Origin: Prorocentrum cordatum
Taxonomy: Eukaryota; Sar; Dinophyceae; Prorocentrales; Prorocentraceae
Direction of reading: 5' to 3'
Assembly: GCA_963575745.1 (NCBI GenBank)
Contig: CAUYUJ010014623.1
Coordinates: 76,001 to 140,000, forward strand
DNA length: 64,000 nucleotides
How positions within the stretch are numbered: position 1 is the stretch's first letter; every line of letters begins with the position of its first letter. The translations under genes were made by a program, and so were the position numbers. Shown here piece by piece: positions 51,990 through 62,590 of the stretch. Under the pieces are notes generated by a model. It saw only the letters and a program-made list of their open reading frames with translations. It had not been told where the DNA came from and did not search any database.

Positions 51990-52740
51990 AGGAGCTCTCC
52001 GCGTGGGCGGCCGCAGGATCAGCATGTTCTGCATGCGCTTCCTCGCCGTTCGCTCACAGCCGAAGCTTTCGCTCGAGCTTCCCGCAGTCTTCAGGATTCG
52101 CGAGCCCAGACGCGACAACATTTATTTACAAGGTCCCGATGACCTGCTCGGATTAGCGGCATGAGATGTGGGCCTTTCGGGGGGGGGCTCCCGCCCGAGA
52201 CTTCCTCGCGATCTGCTCACAGACGAGATGCCCGCGCGAGTTTCTATTTAGTGACATGAGCTGTGTGCCCCATAGCGAGGAGGTCCCTACCCGGACTTCA
52301 TCGCAATTCGCGAACAGACGAGGACCCCGGTCGAAATTTCCGCCATATTCAAGATTCGCGAGGCAAGATGTGACGACAATTGCAGGAAACCGCTGGCCCG
52401 GTCGGATTAGCAATGTGGGTGCGAACCCCATGCGGGGAGAGGGGGGGGCCCGCTCGAGGTTCCGTCGCAGTTCACAGACGAGGCTCCCGCCAGAAACTTC
52501 CGTCATAGTCAAGATTGAGGGGCCCAAGAGTGACGAGAATTCGAAAAATCGGGTGCTTGGAAAAAGTTCGTAAGGTTTCTCGCTTGAGACGTTTTCCCCA
52601 TTCACACAACGAAGATGCTCCCGCTTGAAATTCCTTCATATTCGGCCTCGTGGAGCCCACAGCTGACGACAATTAGGGGGTCCCGATGACCCAGTCGGAT
52701 TGGTAACATGATTCACGGGGTCCAAAAAGGGGCTTCTGCT
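51990..52740 (+). repeat. ~250-290 bp tandem units
   Basis: Each unit contains ACAGACGAGG/ACAGCCGAAG, CCCGCKYGAAATTTCC-like, ATTCAAGATTCGCGAGGC-like, TGACGACAATT and GGTCGGATTAGCAAYATGA boxes. TCGGATTRG anchors at 52149, 52402 and 52695. Confidence 0.7.
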
Positions 52741-52799
52741 TGGCAGATCGCATCGCAAACGGCATCCTTTTGAGAATTGTTTGGGGGTCACTCGCGATG

Positions 52800-53110
52800 G
52801 CCATGATGCTGCTGATGCTTAGGATGTTGTTAATGATGATGTTATTGCGGCTGGTGGTGATCTTGTGGACGATGGTGATGATGATGATGATGATGATGAT
52901 GAACGATGATGGTTGCAATGATTGTGTGGGTGTATGTGTTTATTGCATGGGTGAGTCCAGTGAAAACATGGTGTGGTTACGAGGAGGATGATGATGATGA
53001 TCGTGATGGTGACCAGTGACCATTATTTGATGGTGGTAATGGTGGCTGGTGATGTTGGTGCGGTGATGATGATGTTGATGATGCGGATGCTGATGATGGT
53101 GATGGTCAGG
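52800..53110 (+). repeat. GATGATG-rich tracts
   Basis: ATGATG runs at 52875-52905 and GATGATGATGATG/GGTGATG text at 52985-53105, with about 70 bases of unique sequence between. Confidence 0.85.
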
Positions 53111-53427
53111 GTGAGTGCCAGAGCATGGAAGGGCAAAGGGATGTGATGACTACGCGGGTTGTGTTCAAAAATGCTTCCACAGTTGGGATGTTTGCATACA
53201 TGCTTGGATTACAACACATTTTACATTCAGTGGATGTCGATCGAATTCGATTTGGGTATCGTTTAGATGCCAATGGACCAATATCAAGGCATACGTGGGC
53301 AATCCACTATTTCGAAAACAAAGAACCAAGCAAGACGCAATACTAACACACCGCTGCATCGACGCCGTGTTCCCCTCCACCCTTCCCCCCCCGTCCCTGG
53401 CCGCAGCCCGTTCCTTTGGACTGCCGA

Positions 53428-53694
53428 CGACGTGTGTGTGTGTGTGTGCGTGTGTGTGTGTGTGTGCGTGTGCGTGTGCGTGTGCGTGTGCGTGTGCGAG
53501 TGCGTGTGCGAGTGCGAGTGCGTGTGCGTGTGCGTGTGCGTGTGCGTGTGCGTGTGCGTGTGCGTGTGCGTGTGCGTGTGCGTGTGCGTGTGCGTGTGCG
53601 TGTGCGTGTGCGTGTGCGTGTGCGTGTGCGTGTGCGTGTGCGGGTGCGGGTGCGGGTGCGGGTGCGGGTGCGGGTGCGGGTGCGTGTGCGTGTG

Positions 53695-53726
<32 letters not shown>

Positions 53727-53800
53727 ACTGTGTGTGTGTGTGTGCGTGTGTTTGTGTGTGTCTGTGTGTGGGTCTGTGTGTCTGTGTGTGTCTGTGTGTG
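53428..53800 (+). repeat. (GTGTGC)n tract, ~370 bp
   Basis: Nearly uninterrupted GTGTGC hexamers with a block of GGGTGC variants at 53640-53685, ending in (GT)n with TCTGTGTGTG variants. ORFs with alternating Val-Cys or His-Thr are artefacts. Confidence 0.98.
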
Positions 53801-54879
53801 ATTTTGCTGAACCGACCGCCCTTCGGGCAAACCTCACGGGGGCCTTTTCGTCGGGCCCCGGGGGGCCAGCAAAAGTGGACCCGGCATGGGCCCAAGGCGG
53901 CGAGGGTTGCCAAACAGGGCCCGTGAGGGCCCAGGACGGAGCCTTTAGGGCCCGAACACGACACTTGTCATGGCGCCAACATCGCAGAGCGGATTTCGTT
54001 CAGAAAACGATAGGATGGGCCTGTAGTGGCCTGGAGAATTTCGTTCCAGATTTCGAGATGAATTTCGTGCGGATGTTTGGGCCAGTGATGAAGACCAAAA
54101 AGAATCCACGCGAAATTCCTGTCGTTTTTCACTCGCCGCTTCGGGCAAAAAACCCACGCAGAAATCCACGCAGAAATCCGCTGCAGCACGTCTGCAAGGC
54201 AGGTGCAATGACGTTTGTCTCCCCCCCCATCTGGCAACCCCCCATCAAATCGTGCCCAACCGAGTCGGGATCCTTGAGACGGGGTTCAAAGCAAACGGGG
54301 GTCTGCCAGAGCGCCGGATCTTGCAGGAGCCTGCAGGGCAATGGGTGCATTGACCGGCCCAGGCTTTGGCGCAGGATCCTGCAGGATCTCACAGGATCCT
54401 GCAAATCCGGATTGGCCCGGGTTCGGATTGACCCAGGTCAATCGGTCCCCGACCCGGGATAATCACCAAGAAGGCTGCCCACACGACGGCCCAATGCTGC
54501 GCAGCGGCGCAGGGACAGCCCCGCAGCGGCGTCCGCAAAATACGGGGAATGACGGCGCCGAGGACCCGAGCGCAGAGGGGGGGACGCATGACAAGGAGGT
54601 TCGGAGAGAGGACAGCTTGGGCACCCAGGGCTGCCAGGGCGGCGAGGCGCGCTGGGCTTGCAGACCCGTGCGCCAGCATCCCGGCCTGCGCCTGGACATA
54701 CAGTGGAGACCCATGCCAAGAAACGCCCTGCTTGCCTCCAGGGTGCCCTGAGTTTCTCGGGTTTCGAAGGTTTCGCCATGGAAAGCGTGGCGTGCCCACA
54801 CCAAAAATCAAGGGACGCCCTGGGGTTTCAGGGTTGGGTTTCCTGTGGAAGGTTTCTTGTGGTCGGCCCTACAGTACAT
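53801..54879. other. Unassigned stretch with AGGATCCTGCAGG palindromes
   Basis: 54315-54415 holds AGGATCCTGCAGGATC, CACAGGATCCTGC and CTTGCAGGAGCCTGCAGG, overlapping palindromes. The ORF over 53810-54462 continues out of the tract as a plausible open frame but has no recognisable domain. GAAATCCACGCAGAAATCC is a short tandem at 54160. Confidence 0.45.
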
Positions 54880-55120
54880 GGCACCCGGCAATTGCGGAGA
54901 AGAGTGAGAGGGCGGCGGGGTCGTCGGCAGTCTTCGAAGCTCCGACGAGGCCCGCCGCAGGCGCAGATGTGTTTTGTCCAGGCAGCGTGGGTCGCGGGCT
55001 CGGTCGTGGGGCTGTCGCGGGCGAGGACGATGACAAGAACGCAACGCAACAACGCATGAACAACAATCCGCACCGCGGAGCCCCACTTCAGCCGCGCACC
55101 CAGAGGCAGTGAAATGACAC
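54880..55120 (+). repeat. Dispersed repeat C, short copy
   Basis: AGAGTGAGAGGGCGGCGGGG, GTCGTCGGCAGTCTTC, CCCGCCGCAGGCGCAG, GTGGGTCGCGGGCTCG and CCCCACTTCAGCCGCGCACC are in the same order as 21.66-22.13 kb, without the minisatellite expansion. Confidence 0.8.
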
Positions 55121-55251
55121 TTCGCCCCTCCCGGGGGCCCCTCCCTCACGCCGACAGGCGGGGAAAAGCGGTCGAGACCACCGGTGCCTTTCGCGCGGCC
55201 GCGGGCGTGCGCCCACCGAGCCGCGGCCCATGCAGCAGTTGCGGGCTGCGC

Positions 55252-55410
55252 TTAAGTCGGGCTTGTCCCTCTACAGGGGGAATATCCAGAAATAGTCCAA
55301 AAATAGTATGGGGACTATTTTTTAGTATCTTTTGACCACGTTGGAGTATTTTTGGGTCATTTTTTATCTCTCGTCGGAAATCCACCTGTAGGGGGACACG
55401 CCAGACTTAA
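55252..55410 (+). mobile_element. MITE, family A copy with perfect 8-bp TSD (159 bp)
   Basis: The termini TTAAGTCGGGCTTGTCCC and TTAAGTCTGGCGTGTCCC (the second on the minus strand) pair over about 37 bases. CTACAG begins at position 20 from both ends. The flanks are GGCTGCGC at 55244-55251 and GGCTGCGC at 55411-55418, an exact duplication. The core shares AGTATGGGGACTATTTTTTA-like text with the 13.4- and 27.2-kb copies. There is no coding capacity. Confidence 0.92.
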
Positions 55411-55419
55411 GGCTGCGCT

Positions 55420-57980
55420 CGAGGAACAAAGCACGCCGTACACGTCGACACCCGGATCCGCGCGGATTTCTGGGGCCTGCGCTGTAAACCCATGGCTTGA
55501 GTATGTTCCTAGGCCAGGTCCCTTGCCTCTCTACAGAGCTGCGCGCGGGAACCTGACAAGTCTGTTTTCTGGTCGTCGATGCAATGTTTGAGGTGTCGGT
55601 TCGTCGCCCATGGCGGCCAGTTGATCCCAAACGGACATTGCAGATGGAAGAAGAAAGCGGCACGCCTCCCGAGCGCCCTGCGCCCCGACCCTCTAGACTT
55701 GGCACCCCAGGCATGTTCACCCCATGGCGGCGCCTTCAGCGCCGATCCAAGAGCTCCGCGCGGACCTCCAACAGCTCACGATCATGAAGGGGTGTGTGTT
55801 CCCGGGCCCCTCCCAGCCGCGGCTCGTCCAGCGGCTGCCTGCGACACGCAAGATTGGCCCTTCGCTGTCATCGCTCGGGCGTGCGCTTTTTTCTCGGCGA
55901 GGACCATTGAGGAGCATCTTGGTTCATCTCGCGAACAAAAATCGGCGCACAATATCGCAACTTGCACGAGGAATGGACGTCCGATCGATGGCGAGTTCTT
56001 CGCCCTGAAGGGCACAGATCCTGCGGGAAACGGGTCCTGAGGTTTTTGCTTGTTCTTCCGAGGAGGGAAAGGTACCCATACCATCGTTTTCGTCTTTTTG
56101 GGCCTCTTGGGAGGCCCTCGTCGCCACCGCTGGATTCGCTTCGAAATTCTGGTCAGAACGCACCCCGGGAGAAGTCCGGGGAGAGGCGGTATTGGTACCT
56201 TTTGGTTTCCTCACCTGAGGGAAACCGGTCCTGAGGTTTTTCTCAATCTTGGGTTTCCCGGGGCCCTCCAGTGGCCATGTGGTCGCCAGAGAACGAGTTG
56301 AGATGACCCGTTTTCTTCAAGCTAAAGTTGCTGGTTACGTACTCAAACACGAGTTTCGCTTCACCCAGATGATTTCTGGTGCGGGGATGCTGGTCCGATG
56401 CTCTTTCGGAGGACCTTCCTGGGGCCCACACATCCTTTGTCCAGCTCGGCTCAAGTTCGGCTTATGATCGACGCAAGTCGACGGACGTTCGACGCAGCAT
56501 CGACGCATGAGTGGAGAAAGGGGCTCCAGGACGGTCCCCAGGGCGGGCATCTAACATGGGTATTCCGCGATCGTCGAATGCGATTTGATAGCAGCGCTTT
56601 GCGCGCGTGGGTTTGCGCACATGCGCAGCCTCGAGCACCGCGCACCAAAGGTCATTCGCTGCCCGGTGCCGCTCTTTCGTGCAGCCGAAGGTGGTGGTAA
56701 CGGTTGAGGAGCACGCAGCACACATGATCTTTGTCGTTGTCTGTTTGCCCCAGGAGGCGGCTGTCTTTGTTTAGAGAGAAGCCTATGACGCGTGGGCGCA
56801 CCAAGCGGACAACTTGATTTTCCCCATCGGTGCCATTTCCAGAGGAGCCCAAGGCGCGTCGGCGCATTGGGCCACAAGCGCGGTTTGTCCAGCGTCCGGG
56901 TGTCAGCTTTGGGCGCTATGCGGGCCCCAGGTGCCGCCAAGACATCGATCCTTGGATGGACATTTTGCCAGGGTGGGCCCCGGGGGGAGCCGGGCGAGTC
57001 TGTCTCGGGAGTTCGTAGATCGCAACGAACGTCACGGGTACGGAAAGAATGGGTACGATGCCCAACAGAAGTTCGGGTTCATTTTGAATAGGGCTCGCCG
57101 TCCGCGCCGCCTCGGACGCTGTCCATGTGCGACCGAAGGCCGCATGTCCAACAGCGGCCGCTGTCAGTTTTGGGCAGCATTTGCTGCTGGACATGGTACC
57201 CTTTTTCTGTACCCATTCCGAGCGGCCACGTATCATTGAGGTAAACGAACCCCTAATCCTCATAACACAATGATGGCGTAGCCTCACTGAGGTCCCCGTC
57301 TTCGCATTAGGGATGATACATCTGGGCGGTTTGCTTTCATACACATGCAGAACATATCCCCTATCCCTAATGTCCCTGGCCCTCCTAACTTGGGTCCTCT
57401 CCCAAAGGATCAGGGATCCTTTCATGCCTAATCAAAGTAAGGGGGTGTGGGGTTAGGGACGAACCCAGCTGGACGCTCACATGTCCTCCGTCCAGGAGTC
57501 GTCTGGAGCAATGTTCCTCCCAACAACACCTCTGTGCCCCACATCCCGCCTTTTCCGTCCTCCCGTCTGTTCCGAACCCTCCCGTGTGTTGTGTCCCTGT
57601 CTTTGAATTCGCAGCGCCGCGCGTCTCCCTCTACCTCTCCTCCTCCTCCTCCTCATCCTTGTCACCAGCATCTTCACCGTTAACATTGTCGTCGCCTGCA
57701 TACTCGTGATCACTAGACTCGTGGACCCCGTCAGGGCTCTAGGGGAGCTTGTTTCTTGGCGCATGTTGATGCGTGGGCGAGAATGCCGATGGCCAGGCGC
57801 CCGTGGCGCAGCCTTTGCAGCAGTTGGCGCTCTAAGAGGTGTGGCTGCTGACAGCGTCGTCCTGAAGAGCACTGGGCGAGCACAATCTTTCTCGTTTCCG
57901 AGGCGGGGGTTTATCCGAAACCACCGTCTGGGAGGTCGATATTCGGGAACCGCGGCAGGCGGTTCGGGTGCCAGGGGTTG
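55420..57980. other. No recognisable gene; scattered short duplications
   Basis: GGGAAACSGGTCCTGAGGTTTTT occurs at 56026 and 56218. 56829-56915 (GGCGCGTCGGCGCATT, GGGTGTCAGCTTTGGGC) recurs at 58240-58325 (GGCGCGTCGGCGCATT, GGGTGTTAGCTTCGGGC). CATTAGGGAT/ATCCCTAATG lie as an inverted pair at 57305/57370. No ORF has a recognisable motif. Confidence 0.5.
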
Positions 57981-58112
57981 GTGGATTGCGAGGTATCGGC
58001 GATGCATCGGCGATGCGGCTCGATGCACGCCGACTTCGCCGATGTATCGCCGACGTCGTGGATGCATCATCGCCGATGCATCGGCGATGCGGCGCAATCC
58101 ATCGACCACCGT
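57981..58112. repeat. Palindromic CGATGCATCGGCG element, copy 2
   Basis: GTGGATTGCG at the left and CGCAATCCAT at the right frame TATCGGCGATGCATCGGCGA and CGCCGATGCATCGGCGATGC, with CGCCGACGTCGTGG inside. The whole can fold on itself. Confidence 0.85.
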
Positions 58113-58795
58113 TCTTCTACGATCCCATGTGGGCTGGCTCCATATCAAGATGGCTGCTGACAGCGGCGCGCTGGGAGCCAGTGAGGAAACAAACTCATTC
58201 ACGTTGTCTTCTTCATATTTCATCGGGTATATGGCTGTCGCGGTTTCAAGGGGAGGCCATGGCGCGTCGGCGCATTCAGTCGATAACGTTGCTTTCAGCG
58301 ACTGGGTGTTAGCTTCGGGCCCCGGGGGCTTCTAATCCATCACCGCTGCCTGGGGGATCGCGGCAGGTGTCGCCGATTCCAGAGCGATGCCCCCTCCCGT
58401 GAGTCAGTTCTCTCTGTTCCCCCGTCGGCCTCCTGCGGGCTCCGGCATGGCTCAGGGTAGCTCCAGGGTGGCCCCAAGAACGGTGCCAGACGGCCGGGGA
58501 GACGCCTGAGAGGGCCCATGGTGGCGAGCTTGCCTCGGGATGGCTTCGAAGGCCCAGGGATGGTTACAAGATGCCGCCAAGAGGCTACAGCATGCTCCCC
58601 CGATCTTTCCCCGTCATGCGAGCTCAGTGCCTCCTGAGGGTATCTGAAAGATCCCGTGCACGGAGGCGCGGAGCACGTGGTATCTCGGCACCGTTTTTGT
58701 TCCGTCCCTCTCAGAGTGCGCGCGGTAGTTCCACTGTTGCCCCCTCCTGCGCGTGCAGGTACCTTCCAGCCGTGGGCCTCTTCGTCTGGACAGCC
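58113..58795. other. No recognisable gene
   Basis: Contains the second copy of the 56.83-kb duplication (58240-58325). Nothing else was recognised. Confidence 0.45.
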
Positions 58796-59060
58796 GCGCC
58801 TCTCTCTCTCTCTCTCTCGCGCCGCCCCGTCGCCGCTTCGTTGCCGCCCGTCGTCTGGGTCGGCGTGGCGGCTGTGTTCCCGCCGTCGCTGCCCCGTCGC
58901 CGCCTCGTCGCCGCCCGTCGTTTGGGTTTGCCGGGCTTGACTGTCGGTCGGTCGCCGCGTTTGTTGCCGCCGTCGCCGCCCAGTCGCCGCCTCGGCGCCG
59001 CCTGTCGTCTGGGCCTGTCTGTCGGTCGCAGCGTTTGTTTCGCCGTCGCCTCTGCGTCGC
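58796..59060 (+). repeat. (CT)n and GTCGCCGC-rich minisatellite
   Basis: TCTCTCTCTC at 58800-58815, then CGTCGCCGCnTCGTCGCCGC-CCGTCGTTGGG-like units of about 60 bases repeated four times (58825, 58890, 58970, 59040). Confidence 0.7.
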
Positions 59061-59764
59061 CACCCCACATAGATTGATTCTCCTTTCTCAAAACAGAATT
59101 GCGAAGGCCTTACGGCCGGTGCCGCCGACCCTGGAGGGCGACCCATGCGTTCTCGTATGTGGCGGGGGGGGCCTCTTGGGGCTTCCTGGGGGCCTCTTGG
59201 GGCCGCGGGCGGCTCGGGCGCGGCCCCGAAACAATAAAGAATCCCTACGTGCAGTACTTGCGGGGGGGGCGTCGTATCTGGGTGGCGCCCCCCCCCCGGG
59301 ACCCCCCCGCTACCCCCCCCCCCCTCCCGGCGGGGGAGGGATCAAAGGGAAGGGGCTTCCCTTCGACTCAAATACGACGTTGCTGAAGTTCATTTGGGCT
59401 GGCGCGCTTGAGCAGGGGCCCCTGCTGGGAAAGAGGACGGGAGTGGCGACGGGCCCACGGAAAGGGAGGCGCAAGGAAGGGGGACGCAGAGTACGACGAC
59501 AAACGAGTCAACGGGGATGATGCGTCTGAACAGTCAAGCCGCTCACGCACGCCGACTGGGTCGGGTTATTTGGTCTACCCCCCCCCAGGAGTTTTCACTC
59601 CCCTTGTCGGGTAATGTAAATTCACAGATGCCTTCTGACCTCATGTCCATCAGATATATGAATTGTCAAACTATTCGGGGGGGGCCGGTTTACCCCCCTG
59701 AGGGTCCCTTGTAAAAAACACTATGCGTTGACATTTTTTGCTCCAACATAGCACTTTTTCACGA
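59061..59764. other. G/C-run-rich sequence, no gene
   Basis: Runs of 6-11 C or G at 59285-59330 and CTTGGGGC words at 59170. Nothing coding. Confidence 0.5.
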
Positions 59765-60200
59765 ATCCCTTGCAAACAATGGGACGAAGTGCACACGCGC
59801 GCGCCGTCGCGCGCGCATGCCGAAATCCTTCGAAAACCTTGAGTGCTGGAAGGATTTCGCAATCGAGTTTCCAAACAAACATACAAAAACACAGGGTTTC
59901 GCAACACTGATTAGCTAAAAAAGCTTCCGCGCGAGCTCTTGCGAAATTTTCAGGAAACCATATGTTTTTTTCTCCAAATTTTCACAACAAACATGCTATT
60001 AAACGGGCTTCGCGCGCGCATGTCGAAATCTGTCGAACGCCCTTGCGCGTGTGCCGTCGCGGGAATCCTCTGCAAAAAAATGGGACGAAGTACAGACGCG
60101 CGCGTCGTCGCGCGCGTATGCCGAAAACCTTCAAAACCCATCGGTTTCGGAAGGATTTCAAAATCGTGTCTCCAAAAAACCATAATTATAAATACATTGG
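59765..60200 (+). repeat. ~300-bp repeat units with GCGCGCGYCGTCGCGCGCG palindrome
   Basis: The anchor AATGGGACGAAGTRCASACGCG occurs at about 59779 and 60080 (301 apart). Each unit contains the alternating GC palindrome, CATGCCGAAAWCCTTC, GGAAGGATTTCRMAATCG and TTTCCAAA-like boxes. Related units are at 61.52 and 62.39 kb. Confidence 0.8.
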
Positions 60201-60330
60201 GGGGCGCTTACTCGGATTGTCCAAAAAAGGCGGTGACGCGCGACGCTGCTGGTGGGTGGGGGTGGTATTGTGGGGTGGCGTGGGGGTGGAGGGGGTAAAC
60301 AGTGAATTGGTGGGGGTGGTGTAGTTGGTG
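60201..60330 (+). repeat. GGGTGGGGGTGG-rich tract
   Basis: 60247-60325 is built of GGTGGGGGTGGTRTTGTGG words; potential G-quadruplex. Confidence 0.7.
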
Positions 60331-60500
60331 GTGGATTATTGTTTTTTTTCTTTTATATTTGTTTTGTTTGTTTTGTTTTTTTTTTTTTCGCTTTTTAATT
60401 ATAGTTCTTTTTCTTTTTTTTATTTTTTATTTTACGCTTTTTGTTTTATGTTTTTTTGTTTTGTTGTTTTTTTTTTTTTTGTTATTTCTTGGTTATGCTT
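60331..60500 (+). repeat. T-rich strand-biased tract
   Basis: Over 75 percent T on the + strand, with TTTTGTTTTG words. Hydrophobic ORFs (Phe/Leu/Val) over it are artefacts. Confidence 0.9.
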
Positions 60501-60538
60501 TATTTTGCGTCGTCGTCGTCGTCGTCCTCCCTCTTCCC

Positions 60539-60570
<32 letters not shown>

Positions 60571-61165
60571 TTCTGTCTTTCGTCGTCGTCGTCGTCTTGG
60601 CGTCGTCGTCGCTTCCGTCGTCGTTGTCGCCTTGGTCGTCTTTCCTCCCTCGTCGTCTTCGTCGGCGTTTCGTCGTTGTCCCTCCTATTTCGTCGCCGTC
60701 GTCGTCTTCGTCGTCGTCGTCTTCACCTTTCCCTCGTCGTTATCCTCCTCCCTCGTCGTCGTCGTCGTCGTCCGTCGTCGGCGTCTCGTCGTCGTCCCTC
60801 CTATTTCGTCGCCGTTGTCGTCGTCTTCGTCGTCGTTGTCGTCGTCGTCTTCCCTCCTCCCTCGTCGTTGTCGTCGTCGGCGTCGCCGTCCGTCCTCCTT
60901 CTTCGTCGTTCGCGTCGTCGCCGCCTTCCCTTCTCCATCGTTGTTGTCATCGTTGTCGCCGTCGTCGTCCTGCTTCCTCCCTCGTCGTCGCTTTCGTTGG
61001 CGACGTCGTCGTCGTCTTCGTCGTCGTCGTCGTCGGCGCCGGCGTCGGCGTCATCGTCGTCTGCGTCGACGTCGACGTCGGCGGTGTCGTCGTAGTCGGT
61101 GTCGGCGGCGCCGTCGTCGTCGTTGTCGCTGTCGTCGTCGGCGTCGGTGTCGTGGCCAAGCGCCA
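60501..61165 (+). repeat. (CGT)n/(GTC)n-rich 660-bp microsatellite
   Basis: CGTCGT runs are interrupted by CCTCCCTCG, TTTCGTCG and CCTATTTCGTCGCC; the phrase CCTCCTATTTCGTCGCCG-TCGTCG occurs twice (60687, 60798). Confidence 0.95.
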
Positions 61166-61189
61166 TATGGTACCTACCGTCACGGTATT

Positions 61190-61765
61190 GTCTTAAGAAG
61201 TTTTGCGACCAAGTTGCGGGTGGATGGGTGGGATGTTTGCGCGAGCAGTGGAGGTGGTCAGGCGCGGTGCAGGGTAGTCATTGCACACCATATAGGTGCT
61301 CCTTCCTAAAATAAGGTTAGGATCACCGCCCTTCCCTCCCCCAGGGCGGACGTATCACCTTTTTCGTAGTGCAATGTGCATACGATTCTGCCCCATCGTC
61401 CATCCTGAATGTGATTTCGTACCATCCCAGGCAGGTCGGTATCGCCCCCCTCGGTCATCTGTTGCCAAACAAACTATGCGCGCGCACTCGTTTATCACAA
61501 ATCATAAGGTCCAATCGTCCATTGCAAACACTGGGGCGAAGTGAAGAAGCGCGCGTCGCCGCGCGCTTGCCAAAATCCTTCAACAGCCGTCGGTTTCGTA
61601 AGTAGTTCGTAATCGAATGTCCAAAACACATGTCAAGCACACGGTTTCGCATCACGGGCTTCCAATAAACATTGGCGCGCGCGCCCTTGCGAATTCTTGA
61701 GAAAACCATCTGTTTTCCAACATCTTCATAACTGCTACGAAACTCAAAGGTCTTTTCCCCACTCT
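61190..61765 (+). repeat. Repeat unit of the 59.77-kb family plus ACCAAGTTGCGGGTGG block
   Basis: ACCAAGTTGCGGGTGGATGG at 61209 is repeated at 63580. CATTGCAAACACTGGGGCGA, GCGCGCGTCGCCGCGCGC and CAAAATCCTTCAAC at 61520-61580 match the 59.77-kb units, continuing to GCGCGCGCGCCCTTGCGAAT at 61674. Confidence 0.75.
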
Positions 61766-61879
61766 TACTGTCAACGAATTGTGAGCACAAAAAATAGCTT
61801 GATGTCCGCCTGGGCCCCCGTCGGGCGAGCGGAGACGCGAGCCAGTGGCGCGCGCGGTCGCGCGCGGCTTGCCGCTGGT

Positions 61880-62010
61880 AATAATGTGAATGCGTGGGCG
61901 CCGCGGCGACGACAACAGCGACGGCGGCGACGACGGCGGCGCCTGCGCCGACGGTGGCGACGACGGCGGCAACTTCGACGGCGGCGACGACGAACATCGC
62001 GGCGACGGCG
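61880..62010 (+). repeat. GGCGACGAC-rich minisatellite
   Basis: GACGGCGGCGACGACGGCGG-type words over about 130 bases. Confidence 0.85.
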
Positions 62011-62384
62011 GCGACGGGGCCCAAGCCCACGGGCGAACTTGCGTGGTGATGCGGGGCTGGGACCCTTTCGGGGGGCGGGGAGCCCCTGTTTGTCCTGCCG
62101 GTATGCCCCGCGATGCATTTGCTAGGGTAATCACGGTCGCGTTGCATCGGGTCGCGGCGATCCTAGGACACGTTTTCACCGACGCCGAGTTGTAGATGGT
62201 CTTTGACAGAAGATTCAGGGCGTGAGCGCAGGACGTGGTTCATCAATTCGGACGCGCCGCCGCGGTCGTCGCGCAACAGAGCAAAAACACTTTACTAAAA
62301 GGCTTGCTAAGCTCCTTTACAATAACGGTGTGAATTTACCGCTTCCAAGACACGGCGCGAGCCTGCGCACGTGTTGTCGCAAGA

Positions 62385-62590
62385 ACCTTTTGCAGTACAT
62401 GAGACGAAGTGCACGCGCACGTCGTCGTGCGCGCATGCCGAAACCCGTCAAAACACTTGAGGGTTCGTAAGGATTTCAAAACGGAGCGTCTTGAAACCAT
62501 ATTGGGTACATATAGCTGCGTGTTTCAAGAGAGCCTGCGCTCTTGCGAAACTTTTCACAAAACGATCGTTTCTTCCCATAAAAAAATGTT
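62385..62590 (+). repeat. Further unit of the 59.77-kb family
   Basis: GAGACGAAGTGCACGCGCAC, GTCGTCGTGCGCGCATGCCG and GTAAGGATTTCAAAACGGAG match, in order. Confidence 0.75.

Noticed and set aside
53115-53830. ORFs of about 220 codons with alternating Ala-Cys, Val-Cys or His-Thr
   Set aside because: Pure (GTGTGC)n translation in different frames.
60302-61309. 335-codon ORF with hydrophobic N-terminus suggesting a membrane protein
   Set aside because: The hydrophobic part is the T-rich tract and the rest is the CGT tract.
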